The notes beneath the pieces were generated by a model. That model made no database searches. It saw nothing but the letters and a program-made list of their open reading frames with translations, and was not told where the DNA came from. A stretch of 64,000 nt of DNA from assembly GCA_035578175.1 (NCBI GenBank), contig JAQMRL010000003.1, positions 87,708,469 to 87,772,468 on the forward strand, in the 5' to 3' direction. This document shows, one piece after another, positions 9,951 through 20,762 of the stretch (its first letter is position 1; each line of letters begins with the position of its first letter). The translations under genes were made by a program, and so were the position numbers. Source of the DNA: Catonia carolina (taxonomy: Eukaryota > Arthropoda > Insecta > Hemiptera > Achilidae).

Positions 9951-12920
9951 TCTTCTTCTTAACGTGCCTGTCCGGTTCGAACGTTGGCTACCATCATAGC
10001 TATCTTGGTCCTGTCCTCTGCAATGCGGAAAAGTTGGGCTGAGCTTTGTCCATACCAGTCTCTCAGGTTAGCAAGCCAAGATATTCTTCTTCGGCCTGGC
10101 CGCCTTCCACCATCCAATCTACCCTGCAGGATGCGCTGCAACAGTTCATATCTACCGTGGTTCCTCAAAATATGACCAAGGTATTCCAGCTTGCGACACT
10201 TTGTGATGTTTATTACCTCCGGTTTCTTGCTCATTCGGCGCAGTACCTCGGTGTTGGTCACCCTGTCCGTCCATGGTATCTTCAACATTCTTCTGTACAA
10301 CCAAAGTTCGAAGGCTTCAAGTTTAGCAGTGATTGCCTTCGTCAACGTCCAAGTCTCCACTCCATACAGAAGCACGGAAAACACGTAACACCGTAAGAGC
10401 CGCAACTTAGTGCCCATAGTGAGATCATGACTCCTAAACGCCGAACTCATTGCGTGAAACACACTCCTTGCCTTACCAATACGGCACTTGATCTCTTGTA
10501 CGTTATCCCAGGCTTCAGTAATAATAGAGCCCAAATATGGATACCTCTCCACGCGCTCAATTCTTTCGTGTTTTATATATAGGTTTACACCAGTCATCAG
10601 TCCCCTGCTAATTACCAGTAATTTGGTTTTGACGATGTTGATGTCCAGGCCATATTTCCCGCTCACTTCTGTTATTCTGTTCATTAGTTTTTGCAGTCCC
10701 TCTATTGTATTAGCGAACACAATTGTGTCATCTGCATATCGTAGATTATTTAGTTTGACACCATTTACTGAGATACCCTCTTCTATATCCTGCAGGGCCT
10801 CCTTGAAGATGTGCTCTGAATAGAGGTTGAAAAGTATTGGCGAGAGAATACAGCCCTGCCTAACCCCACGGCGTATTTCGACCTGTTCTGTATGATCTTC
10901 TTCCACTCTCAGCACTGCCGATTGATTCCAGTATAAGTTGGCGATCACCTTTATATCCTTCCCATTCAGTCCAGTGCGTTTGAGAATCTCCATCATTTGG
11001 TCATGTCTGACCCGGTCAAACGCCTTTTGATAATCGATAAGGCACGCAAAAACATTGCAGTTAACGTCTCTGCATCTTTGGAAAAGTACTTGCACACTAA
11101 AGAGTGCCTCTCTAGCGCCCACTGCTCTTAAGAAACCAAACTGGTTCGGTGCTATTTGTTCTTCACATATCTTGTAAATTCTTTTATGTATTATTCTCAG
11201 GAATAATTTTCGAAAATGGCTCATCAGACTAATGATCCGATAATCCCCACACACTTTAGATCCAGGTTTTTTAGGTATGGTGATAAATTCAGACCTAAGC
11301 CAATCCACAGGCATTTTGGCCGATGAGTATATCTGGTTAAAAATACCCGTCAAGAGTGTCGTGTTCTCATAGTTGAGCAACTTGAAGAACTCTGCCTGTA
11401 AATCATCCGGGCCTGCCGCCTTCCCAGACCTCATACATTTTATGGCTTCCTCTACTTCGGCCTGAAGGATATCTGGCCCTGTTGTCTCTGCCACGTCTGG
11501 CTCTTGGTCTGCTCTTTGGTCATCAAACAGCTCTCCGAGGTATCTCTCCCACACTAATTTCCTCTCCTCTTTGCTAATAATGAGCTGACCATCATTGTTA
11601 GTGAGCCTGTTGTTGTTTGTCTTGTGAAACCTTCCTGTCATCTCTTTGATTTTTCGATGTAAATTAAAACTATCATGTTTATTTTTGTACACCTCTATTT
11701 CATGGCACAGGTCTGTTTTTTCTTTCTCTTTAGCCTCTCTGATTTTGCTACGTATGACCCTCTGTATAGTTTTGTATGTTTCTGGGTTTCCCTTATTCAT
11801 CCTTCTATCCTCCTTGAGATCCAAAATTTCACTCGTCATCCAGGCCTTCCTCCTCCCTCTATCCACCTGTAGATATTCCTCCTTCACGTCCTCTACTGCT
11901 TTTTGGATTTCTGCAATTTTATCACTGATGTTGCTTGTAGTGTTGAAGGCTTCTATCTTAGTATTAAGGGTTGCAGTTACTGCCTGTTGTATGACTGGAT
12001 CTTTCAGCTTCCTCAAGTCGTACCTCTTTGGTCTCTTGGATGCGACTCTTTTCATCTTAAGTCTGAATGTTCCCACAAGTGGGACGTGATCTGATGTTAT
12101 GTCTGCCCCGGGATATGTTTTCATGGAAATGCAGCTGTTTCTGGAACGTTGACTTACAAGTATGTAATCAATCTGATTTCTGATGATCTTCCCTATCTTA
12201 TCCTTGGGCGCTTTCCAGGTATATAGCTTGCGAGGTGGCTGTTTAAACCAGGTGTTCAATACCACCAGCCGGTTCATCTCTGCAAAATTCTCCAAGTCAT
12301 CTCCTCGGGAGTTTCTATCTCCCAAACCAAACGGACCCACAAAATTAGATGTTCTACCTCTTCCAAGTTTTGAGTTGAAATCCCCCATGACAATAGTGAG
12401 ATCTTCTGCTTTGAGTTGTCTTATTATTTTATTTATATCTTCGTACAACTCTTCCACCTCTCTGTCCTCTTTGTCTGCGGTCGGGGCGTATACTTGCACT
12501 ATGTTAAGATCCACTGGTCTCGCTTTTATCTGTATTAACATGACCCTTTCCGAGACTGGGACAAAGTTATGCACGCACTCGGCCATCCTCTGTGTCAGCA
12601 CCACCCCCACTCCGTTCACGTGTCCTCCCTCAGTTGATCCAGAATAGTAGACCTTATGGTTATCAATGTCCATCACTCCACTTCTCGGCCAGCGCATCTC
12701 GCTCACGCCCAAAACCTCCAATCTCATCCTCTCCATTTCCTTTATTGCATTATGGATTTTTCCAGCCTGACTCAAAGTCCTCACATACCACGTACCGACC
12801 CTAATCCCGTCTCGGCACCTCAAACGCTCAGTGTCAACAATTACTGTGCTTGAAACCGTCCCTCCCGGAGAACCGATTGAGGGACTTACTCCGGAAATAA
12901 TTTTAGCTGCAAGCTAAAAT
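9951..12920 (-). mobile_element. RTE-like non-LTR retrotransposon, nearly full length
   Basis: A 2,970-bp insertion flanked by the perfect 11-bp duplication ACTGATGACCT (9940-9950 and 12921-12931). On the minus strand it opens with a small hairpin (TTTTAGCT-TGC-AGCTAAAA), has about 100 bp before the endonuclease, one long open frame, and stops with a TAA followed directly by (GAA)3. A near-absent 3' UTR and a short microsatellite tail are typical of the RTE clade. It inserted in the tail of repeat D copy 6. Confidence 0.85.
9959..12823 (-). CDS. LINE endonuclease/reverse transcriptase (RTE-like)
   Basis: The 954-codon frame has no internal stop. An APE-type endonuclease fills about residues 1-255: GTWYVRTL at 10-17, SEMRW at 41, VYAPT at 111, MGDFN at 146-150, QIDYIL at 217 and SDH at 244-246. 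Reverse transcriptase follows at about 460-740: GKAAGPDDLQ at 467, LIDYQKAFDRV at 595-605, GVRQGCILSP at 653-662 and the catalytic YADD at 696-699. A C-terminal connector ends with RTKIAMMVANVRTGQ. It would nick target DNA and prime reverse transcription of its own RNA. Two oddities: the usual Asn of the first endonuclease motif (GTWNVRT) is Tyr (TAT), and no ATG opens the frame. The codon at 12823 is TTG and the frame stays open upstream to a TAG near 12912; the first in-frame ATG is residue 30, past motif 1. Clade assignment is from motif style and tail. Confidence 0.88.
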   Translation of the reverse strand: MRCRDGIRVGTWYVRTLSQAGKIHNAIKEMERMRLEVLGVSEMRWPRSGVMDIDNHKVYYSGSTEGGHVNGVGVVLTQRMAECVHNFVPVSERVMLIQIKARPVDLNIVQVYAPTADKEDREVEELYEDINKIIRQLKAEDLTIVMGDFNSKLGRGRTSNFVGPFGLGDRNSRGDDLENFAEMNRLVVLNTWFKQPPRKLYTWKAPKDKIGKIIRNQIDYILVSQRSRNSCISMKTYPGADITSDHVPLVGTFRLKMKRVASKRPKRYDLRKLKDPVIQQAVTATLNTKIEAFNTTSNISDKIAEIQKAVEDVKEEYLQVDRGRRKAWMTSEILDLKEDRRMNKGNPETYKTIQRVIRSKIREAKEKEKTDLCHEIEVYKNKHDSFNLHRKIKEMTGRFHKTNNNRLTNNDGQLIISKEERKLVWERYLGELFDDQRADQEPDVAETTGPDILQAEVEEAIKCMRSGKAAGPDDLQAEFFKLLNYENTTLLTGIFNQIYSSAKMPVDWLRSEFITIPKKPGSKVCGDYRIISLMSHFRKLFLRIIHKRIYKICEEQIAPNQFGFLRAVGAREALFSVQVLFQRCRDVNCNVFACLIDYQKAFDRVRHDQMMEILKRTGLNGKDIKVIANLYWNQSAVLRVEEDHTEQVEIRRGVRQGCILSPILFNLYSEHIFKEALQDIEEGISVNGVKLNNLRYADDTIVFANTIEGLQKLMNRITEVSGKYGLDINIVKTKLLVISRGLMTGVNLYIKHERIERVERYPYLGSIITEAWDNVQEIKCRIGKARSVFHAMSSAFRSHDLTMGTKLRLLRCYVFSVLLYGVETWTLTKAITAKLEAFELWLYRRMLKIPWTDRVTNTEVLRRMSKKPEVINITKCRKLEYLGHILRNHGRYELLQRILQGRLDGGRRPGRRRISWLANLRDWYGQSSAQLFRIAEDRTKIAMMVANVRTGQAR

Positions 12921-12931
12921 ACTGATGACCT

Positions 12932-13063
12932 AAACAACCAAAAATGTTGATGCTAATAATATCTTTGTTGGTATGATCCTGATCTATCTAGATGAAAAAA
13001 CTATCAAAAATTGTTTTTCATCTGTTGAGTTGCGTGCTTTATAGACATGTACCATTCATTGAT
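12932..13063. repeat. Array copy 2, remainder after the LINE
   Basis: This continues the D tail (AAACAACC) and part of the unique array segment, up to CCATTCATTGATT, where repeat D copy 7 begins. Together with 9453-9950 it reconstructs an uninterrupted array unit. Confidence 0.7.
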
Positions 13064-13460
13064 TGTTGTTGTTTAGGTCATCAGCCGAAAGGCTGGTTTT
13101 AACCTCTAGAGGTTTTACTAAGTAAAACAAGGAGTGAAGTGGTTTACCATTGCCTTCCTTACTGAATGGAAAAGTAAGCTTATCAGCATGCCGGGCCCTC
13201 TGAAAAGCACATATTTTCCACTCTGCAAATGACACCTTCACTTCATTCACCACAGGGTCTGGCTGTATAATGAAATTCATTACTTTCTGAGGATATAACT
13301 CTAATTAGTGTCTTTTACACCTCTACCTCTTCTGTTCTTAAATGATTCAGTCATTTAATTGGCTGACCATGTGATAAGAAACAGAACTATTTATTTTAGC
13401 CCTGTAAATGAACAGATTGGGTGTAAATAATTTGACACTCCACCTGTCTGCTCTGGGCAG
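13064..13460 (-). repeat. Repeat D copy 7, with open reading frame
   Basis: Full-length minus-strand copy. The family frame is open (13056-13280): MNFIIQPDPVVNEVKVSFAE, then HADKLTFPFSKEGNGKP and SLSADDLNNNNQ. It separates array copies 2 and 3. No clean TSD is visible, so it may have arrived with an array rearrangement. Confidence 0.8.
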
Positions 13461-13847
13461 ACTACTTCTAAGAGCTGTTTCTATATGTATGATGCTATCT
13501 CGAGGTCCTGCGCTCCCTTGACTTGTCTTTACGCCTCTCTAGGAGGGGCCCTCCGCTTTCGGAACTACGCTCTAGAGGTTCAAACCAGCCTTTCGAATGA
13601 TGACCTAAACAACCAAAAATGTTGATGCTAATAATATATTTGTTGGTATTTGTTGGTTGAAAAAACTATCAAAAATTGTTTTTCATCTGTTTGAATTGCG
13701 TGCTTTATAGACATTTACCATTCATTGATTATAACCGTTAAATCATTGTCGGTAAGACGAACCTGTACTTGTCCTATATGTTGTGCTCTTCAGATGAACG
13801 CTTATTGCGGTGGGGTGTAATCATGTCTGGCCATTATAACTGAATGA
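13461..13847. repeat. Array copy 3 (partial hAT end, D tail, unique segment)
   Basis: It begins inside the hAT (CTACTTCTAAGAGCTGTTTC), keeps the right hAT end and CTCTAGAG, then the D tail and the unique segment to CCATTATAACTGAA. The left part of the unit is missing. Confidence 0.7.
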
Positions 13848-14604
13848 AATGAACCCGGCTGGCGCTGGCCACTTCGTCCACACGATCCTCTACAGTCGAT
13901 CGGTCACTACCCATACCTTCTTTCTTATTTCTCTCGTCTGTTCGGCAAACTGGTTCTCATTACATAGACATAATTGCGGTAACCGGTCTTCTTTTCTTTC
14001 TCAGTCCGCTTGTAGATAAACAAAAAATCCGTATATAACCACTCCTTGTTTTCTCAAAATCTTCTTTCATTGAATCTTGAAGTGTTGACAATGTAAAATA
14101 AAATCTTAGTTTATATATTTTAATTATATATGTTCAGTTTCGACGTGTAATTTTAATAAGATATGCTGTAAAAAAAAATTATGGTAGACCTTTATTTGCA
14201 CGCAAATTCACGTAATATTTTTAAGTACTTATTATCTTTATATAGTTTTGTACCTGTCATTCATTGAAGGATTGGTTAATAATATTTTTGTAAAATTATT
14301 TCAACTAATTAATGTTTTATCGTGCCAATCTATCAGTTTACTTTTATAGCTATCTCAAGTTTGATTAATTTTACAAATTAATTATTTGTAATTTAACTTC
14401 CTAGATAATTTTTACATCTGCAGCAGGAATTAGTTATCAAACAATTTCTCTTAGATTATACGCTGGTCGAAAGAAACACACTGTAGTAAATTAACTGTTC
14501 GTCGAAGTGTAAAATAATACTGTATTATTAAATAGAAATGGTGTATCGTTATGTCACAAGTTATTTCTTTAGTATCGGTTGATGTAGTGGTCAAACTTGA
14601 TTTT
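13848..14604. other. Unassigned stretch after the array
   Basis: Single-copy in this window. No terminal repeats or splice-bounded ORF recognised. Confidence 0.4.
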
Positions 14605-15220
14605 TTCAAAAACTGCTTCTACGATTTTTTTTTTTAAATCGCCTCATTTACTACATTTTTATGCTCTACATGATGGGGTAGGCGACATATCTGCTAAAAT
14701 TCTTGGGGAGGCTGTTCTCTAGTAGAAAAAATGTTTTTTTTTTAAGATTGCGGCTTTAATATGCATTTTAGCGCAAAAATGCATAAAATAAAAGTTGTAG
14801 AGAATTTAAAATCCTACAGCTGTTATTTCAAACATATTGTTTTATACGCTTAGTTTAGCGCTAATTAGTGATTTTTTTTCATGAAAATCTGTAAAAAATA
14901 GATTTTTTAAGATTTCGGCCGTAGTATCCATTTTACGACAAAAATGCATGTAATATAATTTATAGAAAATTAAAAGATTTACAACTTTCATTTCAAGCAT
15001 TTTTCTCTACAGAGCCTAGTTTAGCGTGAAAGAATGATTTTCCATATTTTTAAGCCAAACTGAGATTGATTTTCATTTTGCATCATTCACTCATAATTAA
15101 AATAAGGTTATGTTTTTTGATATTAGTTTTTTGTTTATTTCTAATGTTTTATTACTAATGTTAGGTTACTATGTGAATTGGCCAGAGAAAGTCGTTTGAG
15201 TGTTTCCCACCAGATCTTTG
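14605..15220 (+). repeat. Repeat E copy 1, 5'-truncated
   Basis: It starts at TTTTTTCAAAAACTGCTTCT and is collinear with E copies at 17043 and 19448 through the GCATTTTAGCGCAAAAATGC and GAGCCTAGTTTAGCGTGAAA segments. It ends at CCAGAGAAAGTCGTTTGAGT, where CAAGAGAAAG has become CCAGAGAAAG. Confidence 0.75.
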
Positions 15221-15225
15221 TAATT

Positions 15226-15755
15226 TGGTGTAATAATGTCTAAATATTTTGGTGCATTACAGCAGATAAACGTCCTTTTAAATCATTTACAATGTACTAG
15301 TTCTGTAATTAAGTAGAGATTGGCTATTAATGATTTGAAAAGGGAGAGGATATTTTATAACACTTCTAAAACGATGGCTGTAAATAGTGTTGTATTTATA
15401 ACGATGTTTTTTACACAATATTAATCAAGACAATTTATAAAGGATTAAACTCTTTCATTTAACCCATTCCCTTTAAATAAATGATTACTTTTTTATTGAA
15501 ATACATGTTGAAAGGGGTGTTAAAGTAATAAATATATTTATTGAGCCTACATAAGGGTGATCTTTCAACTTGTACAATAGATTATATTAGTAATTGAATT
15601 TAATAGTTACTAACAACTCAATTATTTTCGTTAAGAAAACAGTCATAGGGCAGTATGATGACATGAAGGTCACTAACCTCCTTCTAATATTAAACAAGAT
15701 TCTTAAATTATTTTACTAGGGTGAATTTTTAAACAAATAATAAAATGAATTCTTA
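15226..15755. other. Unassigned AT-rich stretch
   Basis: Nothing recognisable between repeat E copy 1 and an inverted E fragment. Confidence 0.4.
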
Positions 15756-16380
15756 AAAATCTGGTATGAAACACTCACACGACTTTCTTTTGTCAATGCC
15801 AATAATGAGCAATGTTGTTTAGGTCATCAGCCGAAAGGCTGGTTTGAACCTTTAGAGGTTTTACTAAGTAAAACGAGGAGTGAGGTGGTTTACCATTGCC
15901 TTCCTCACTGAGTGGAAAAGTACGCTTATCAGTATGCCAGGCCCTCTGAAAAGCATATATTTTCCACTCTGCAAATGACACCTTCACTTCATTCACCACA
16001 GGGTCTGGCTGTATAATGAAATTCATAACTTTCAGAGGAGACAACTCTGATTAGTGTCTTTTGCACCTCTACCTCTTCTGTTCTTAAATGATTCAGTCAT
16101 TTAATTGGCTGACCATGTGATAAGAAACAGAACTATTTATTTTAGCCCTGCAATGGACAGATTAAGTGTAAATAAATTGACACTCCACCTGTCTGTTAAG
16201 GGCAGAATGAGCAATATAACCTAATATTAGTAATAAAACATTAGAAATGAACAAAGTAACTAACCAACCTCAAAAAACATAACCTAATTTTAATCATGAG
16301 TGAATGATGCAAAATGAAAACCAACCTTTGGCTTAATAATACGGAAAATCACTCTTTCACGCTAAACTAGACTCTGTACA
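15756..16380 (-). repeat. Repeat E fragment, split by repeat D copy 8
   Basis: The right end of E in reverse (AAATCTGGTATGAAACACTC then ACTTTCTTTTGTCAATGCC) continues after the D insertion with CATTAGAAATGAACAAAG and AATCACTCTTTCACGCTAAA. The repeat D insertion duplicated AATGAGCAAT. Confidence 0.75.
15814..16205 (-). repeat. Repeat D copy 8, with 10-bp TSD and open frame
   Basis: A 392-bp copy flanked by the perfect duplication AATGAGCAAT (15804-15813, 16206-16215). This is the cleanest definition of the family's ends: CTGCCCTTAACAG at the 5' end and CCTAAACAAC at the 3' end (minus strand). The family frame is open (15793-16044). Confidence 0.9.
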
Positions 16381-17042
16381 GAAAAACTTTCTTTCGTTGT
16401 AATTTTTGTTTTCAGTTATTTTTAGCAATATGTATTTTAAAATACGTGTCCTGATCTATTTGTAATTATGTTTTTAATTATTTTAACATTAAACCCATTG
16501 TCCCAATAGGAATAACCTTTAAACATATAACTTAAATAAGAATTACCAGTAAAAGTGTTGTAAACAAAATGCACCCTTATATACATATAAGGGAGCGGAG
16601 CTTACAGTTAAAAATAAGGGGGGCTCGAAATAAAGAAGCTTGTTGAGAGAAAAGATTGTTTCTTGTACGAAAATGTTTATTGTATGGGGTGGAATGTATT
16701 GAACGAAGATAATGGAATATAATGAATGAAATATCTTAAATGGGAATTCTCGGAAATCTAAACTAGTAGAAACGTTTGTTGTAATTTTTATTCTTTCTAC
16801 CGTGTGAAAAGAGTTTGTAATAAATTACTTGTCGCGATTGAGCTGTTTAACAGCTAATTTGCGGTTCCGTGCATGGTTTAAATCCAAGATAATAGATAAT
16901 TTTGTTATCTATATTATCTATTAGAAGTTTGTCCAATCCGAATTGATGGCGCGCGTAGCTATACAGTTATAATCATACCTCTTTTGTCCCTCGCCTACAT
17001 CTACAAGTAGCTGACAAAGCGACAGAAAATGAGTGATTGTTA
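16381..17042. other. Unassigned stretch
   Basis: AT-rich, with no match to the window's other repeats and no supported exon. Confidence 0.4.
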
Positions 17043-17992
17043 TATATTTTTACTTTCTCTTGCCTATATGAATATGTAGGAAGGAAAGTATTGTTTTCAT
17101 GTCGATTTTAAGAAATCGAGTTTTCACCGGATCTATACGTTTTCAGACCCCCTGAACCCAAAAAAAATGTTTTTAGCGATTGGTCTGTGTGTGCATGTGT
17201 GTGTGTGTGTGTGTGCAAAATATCTCAAGAACGGAACATCGTACGAACTTGAAACTTGAAACTTAAGTTACATACCACTACCGGACCGGACACGAACATT
17301 TTCATCAAAATAGGTCAACCGGAAGTAGTAGTTTATTCGTGTAATTTTTCACTTTTTGCGATTTTCTCAAAAACTGGTCCTACGATTTTTTTTTAAATCG
17401 CCTGGTTTACGCAATTTTTAATTCCCTACAAGATAGGCTAGGCGCCATGTTTGCTGAAATTCTTGGTGAGGCTGTTTTTACGGAAAACAAGTGTTTTTTT
17501 TAAGATTACGGCCTTAATATGTATTATAGCGCAAAAATTTATATAATAAAAAATGTAGAGAATTTAAAATTCTACAACTTTTATTTCAAACATTTTTTTG
17601 TATAACGCTTAGTTAAGCGGTAATTAGCGATTTTCTGGTTTTTTTCTCACGAAAACGTGTGAAAAATCAGTTTTTTAAGATTTCGGCCTTAGTATGCATT
17701 TTATGACAAAAGTGTATATAATTAAATTTATAGAAAATTAAAAGATCTACAACTTTTATTTGAAGCATTTTTCTCTACAGAGCCTAGTTTAGCGTGAAAG
17801 AGTGATTTTTTGTATTTTTAAGCCAAACTGAGGTTGATTTTCATTTTGCCTTTCACTCATGACTAAAATTAGGTTATGTTTATTGAGGTTAGTTTTTTGT
17901 TTATTTCTAATGTTTTATTACTAATGTTCGGATTATTGTTATTTATTTGCATTGGCAAGAGAAAGTTGTGTGAGTGTTTCACACCAGATTTA
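17043..17992 (+). repeat. Repeat E copy 2, near complete
   Basis: It begins with ACTTTCTCTTGCCTATATGA and ends with GGCAAGAGAAAGTTGTGTGA plus TTTCACACCAGATTT. CTTTCTCTTGCC near the left end is the exact complement of GGCAAGAGAAAG near the right end. It contains an internal GT microsatellite near 17190 and no long ORF. Probably a non-autonomous DNA element; the class is unknown. Confidence 0.75.
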
Positions 17993-18101
17993 TTTTGATT
18001 AGAAGGATAAAGTGTAAACGGCTGTGGTTTTAAGAAGCACCCTGTACTTGCATAGCTATTCGAGTTGTTACGCCAATTCAGTTTGGACATACTTTGTACT
18101 A

Positions 18102-19012
18102 TAAGGTGATTAAAAAGAGCGCCGGTTTTGATATATCAAATTAAGAGATTTATTTTATTGAAAAACTGAAAATAAATACATCAACAAGTTCATCTTACCT
18201 TCCGATTTCATGTATGAAAAATGATGTCATGCATGTGTCCTCCTCTACTGCGCTGGCACGCATCAACTCTGTCCATGATATTGGATATTACTGCACGACA
18301 AGTTTCGACTTCTATTTGCCCGATAACCCGTCGAATTTCCTCCTTCAAGTCATTGATGCTTCGAGGTTTATTGGCATACACCAATGACTTCAGATGACCC
18401 CAAAGATGAAAGTCACAAGGCGTCAAGTCACACGACCTTGGTGGCCATTGATGGTCGGAATTGCGAGAAATGATGCGATCCTGGAACCGTTCACGGAGCA
18501 ACAACATTGTTTCTCGTGCAGCAACTGAATTTTATACGGGTGATATTGGAGATCGTACCGAAGAATTCTCCGTACAGAAGAACATCGTAAACCCAATTGT
18601 TGAGAACGGCGACGTGTTGATTTTGCTGGGCTAACAGCCACACTGTCACGAACCAACGCAACGTTCTGCGCAGTTCGGCCAGAACGACGACGTCCAGAAC
18701 TTTTAAGGTCGACTGTTGATTCATTCGGTGCTTCATTACGTCCTAGAGTACCGCGAAGTCGCCTGACAGTAGCCGCATAACTCTCTCCACTCTGGTAAAA
18801 TGTTTTGACGATTAAAACTCGTTGCGCAATAGTAAACTTCTCCATGGTTAGACACAGACTGCGAGAGTACTACACTGCGAACAAGAGAAACTACAACTGA
18901 ATCGTCAATCGGAATGTTCTCCGAAATAGAAATGAGGTCTAACAATGTTGCCATCCGATAAACAAAAATTTACCAGCCGTTTAAAAACCGGCGCTCTTTT
19001 TGAATCACCCGT
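18102..19012 (-). mobile_element. Tc1/mariner element 2, deleted copy A
   Basis: Inverted termini GGTGATT(C)AAAAAGAGCGCCGG and CCGGCGCTCTTTTTGAATCA sit between TA dinucleotides (18100-18101, 19013-19014). It is highly similar to copy B at 52607-53963 but about 450 bp shorter. One deletion joins CTCGTGCAGC to AACTGAATTT; another, of about 40 bp, lies at a direct CTGTTGA repeat in copy B. Confidence 0.85.
18208..18845 (-). pseudogene. Mariner-2 transposase, twice-deleted
   Basis: The N-terminal MEKFTIAQRVLIVKTFYQSG start (ATG at 18845) and the C-terminal end (SRGGHMHDIIFHT) remain. The middle, including FSDEAHFHLNG with the first catalytic Asp and the QQDGATCH motif with the second, has been deleted. 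The frame is broken at the joints. The third acidic motif, CDLTPCDFHLWGHLK, is still readable. Compared with copy B the coding differences are few, so the deletions look recent. Not functional. Confidence 0.85.
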
Positions 19013-19235
19013 TATTATGCGGATTTGAATACTAGACAGTGGTTACCGGTGTACTTTGATCGTTGGTATTCAATTAACTATTATTTCTCAGGAATTATCG
19101 GCCTGAATCTGTTCAAGACTACTCCTCATTTACATGTAAGACACATCATCCTTATCTCATTGAGCTATAGGATTGTTTATTGTTAGTAAATTGAAAAGAT
19201 TGGAGCGCACACGTATTAGGGATTAAAAAAAATTA
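19013..19235 (+). repeat. SINE-A body fragment beside mariner-2A
   Basis: Starts at TATGCGGATTTGAATACTAG directly against the mariner right end, and continues to CGCACACGTATTAGGGATTA plus A's. The SINE head is absent on the far side of the mariner. Confidence 0.75.
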
Positions 19236-19447
19236 CTTGTAGGTCTACCCAGCGCCATTGTTTGAATTCAGTTTACAGTCTGGAGCTAGTGTAAAGGTGT
19301 TTCCGCGAGAAAATTAATACGGTTTTGTGTTAAATTTATTCTTACAAGTAAACGTTTATTCATTATGATCGTAAAATTTTCTTTTGTGAATTGATTAATC
19401 TTTGACTGAATTGAATAAGTTATTGATTATTTATTATGACAAATTAT

Positions 19448-20366
19448 TTTCACTTTCTCTTGCCTGTATGAATATAGGAAGGATAGTAGGTAGTGTTTTC
19501 ATGTCGAGTTTTCACCGGATCTACACGTTTTCAGGCCCCTGAACCCAAAAAACATGATCTTAGCGATTGGTGTGTGTGTGTGTGCGCGCGCGCGCGTGGA
19601 CAGAAACGTAACATTGTACGAACTTGAAATTTGAAACTTAAGTTTCTAGACACCACTACCGGACCCGACACGAACATTTTCATTAAAATCGGTCAACCGG
19701 AAGTAGTAGTTTATTCGTGTCATTTTTCACTTTTTTGCGATTTTCTCAAAAACGGCTCCTATGATTTTTTTTAAAAATCGCGTCGTTTACTAAATTTTTT
19801 ATGCTGTACATGATAGAGTAGGCGTCATGTCTGCTGAAATTCTTGGAGAGGCTGTTTTTACATTAAAAAAAATTGTTTTTTTTAAGATTGGGGCTTTATG
19901 ATGCATTTTAGCGCAAAAATGTAGGCTATATAATAAAAATTGTAGAGAATTAAAAAAACTACAGCCTTTATTTCGAAAATTTTTTTGTATAATGCTTAGT
20001 TTAGCCGTAATTAGCGATTTTGTTTTTTTTCTCACAAAAACATGTAAAAAAATCGATTTGTTAAAAATTTCAGCCTTAGTATTTAACGACAAAAGTGTAT
20101 ATAATCAAATTTATAGGAAATTAAAAGATATACAACTTTTATTTAGAGCATTTTTCTCTACAGAGCCTAGTTTAGCGTGAAGGAGTGATTTTCCGTATTT
20201 CTAAGTCCAACTGAAGCTGATTTTCATTTTGCGTCTTTCACTCATGATTGAAATTAGTTTATGTTTATTGGGGTTAGTTTTTTTGTTTATTTCTAATGTT
20301 ATGTTATATTGTTAATTATTTGCATTGGCAAGAGAAAGTTGTGTGAGTGTTTCACCCCAGATTTTT
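19448..20366 (+). repeat. Repeat E copy 3, near complete
   Basis: CTTTCTCTTGCCTGTATGAA at the left and GGCAAGAGAAAGTTGTGTGA at the right, with a (GT)/(GC) tract near 19570. Collinear with copy 2. Confidence 0.75.
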
Positions 20367-20762
20367 TCATTTACTTATACTAAAACACTGACATACATTC
20401 TAACATAAGCAGACGATATTATAGTCAGTTACGTGATAAATTTGTTAAATGTGTTATTTATGTCGTTTTTACCCAGCTAAGTATAGGCCTTGTCACACGT
20501 AATACGTGTATACACAGGTAAATAACAAACAATATAACGTGTCGTGGGTGGAACCAGAAATAGCATTTATAATGAAGCATATACACGTTGGCTGATACAT
20601 GCGTGCGAGCCTATTATATACTTTGAGGTCTTCTGTATTCTGATTAATCGTCTTTTTTAATTATAATTCTGATTTTTTTACTTTGAAAACAAGTTCTAAC
20701 ACTAAAAACAATTTTTTTGAGTTCATTAGAGTTGATGTATATGTTCAGCTGCAATGCTAGTA
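20367..20762. other. Unassigned stretch
   Basis: No recognised element or ORF. Confidence 0.4.

Noticed and set aside
9984..12804. Several plus-strand frames of 60-150 codons
   Set aside because: They lie antisense to the long LINE frame and show no independent motifs.
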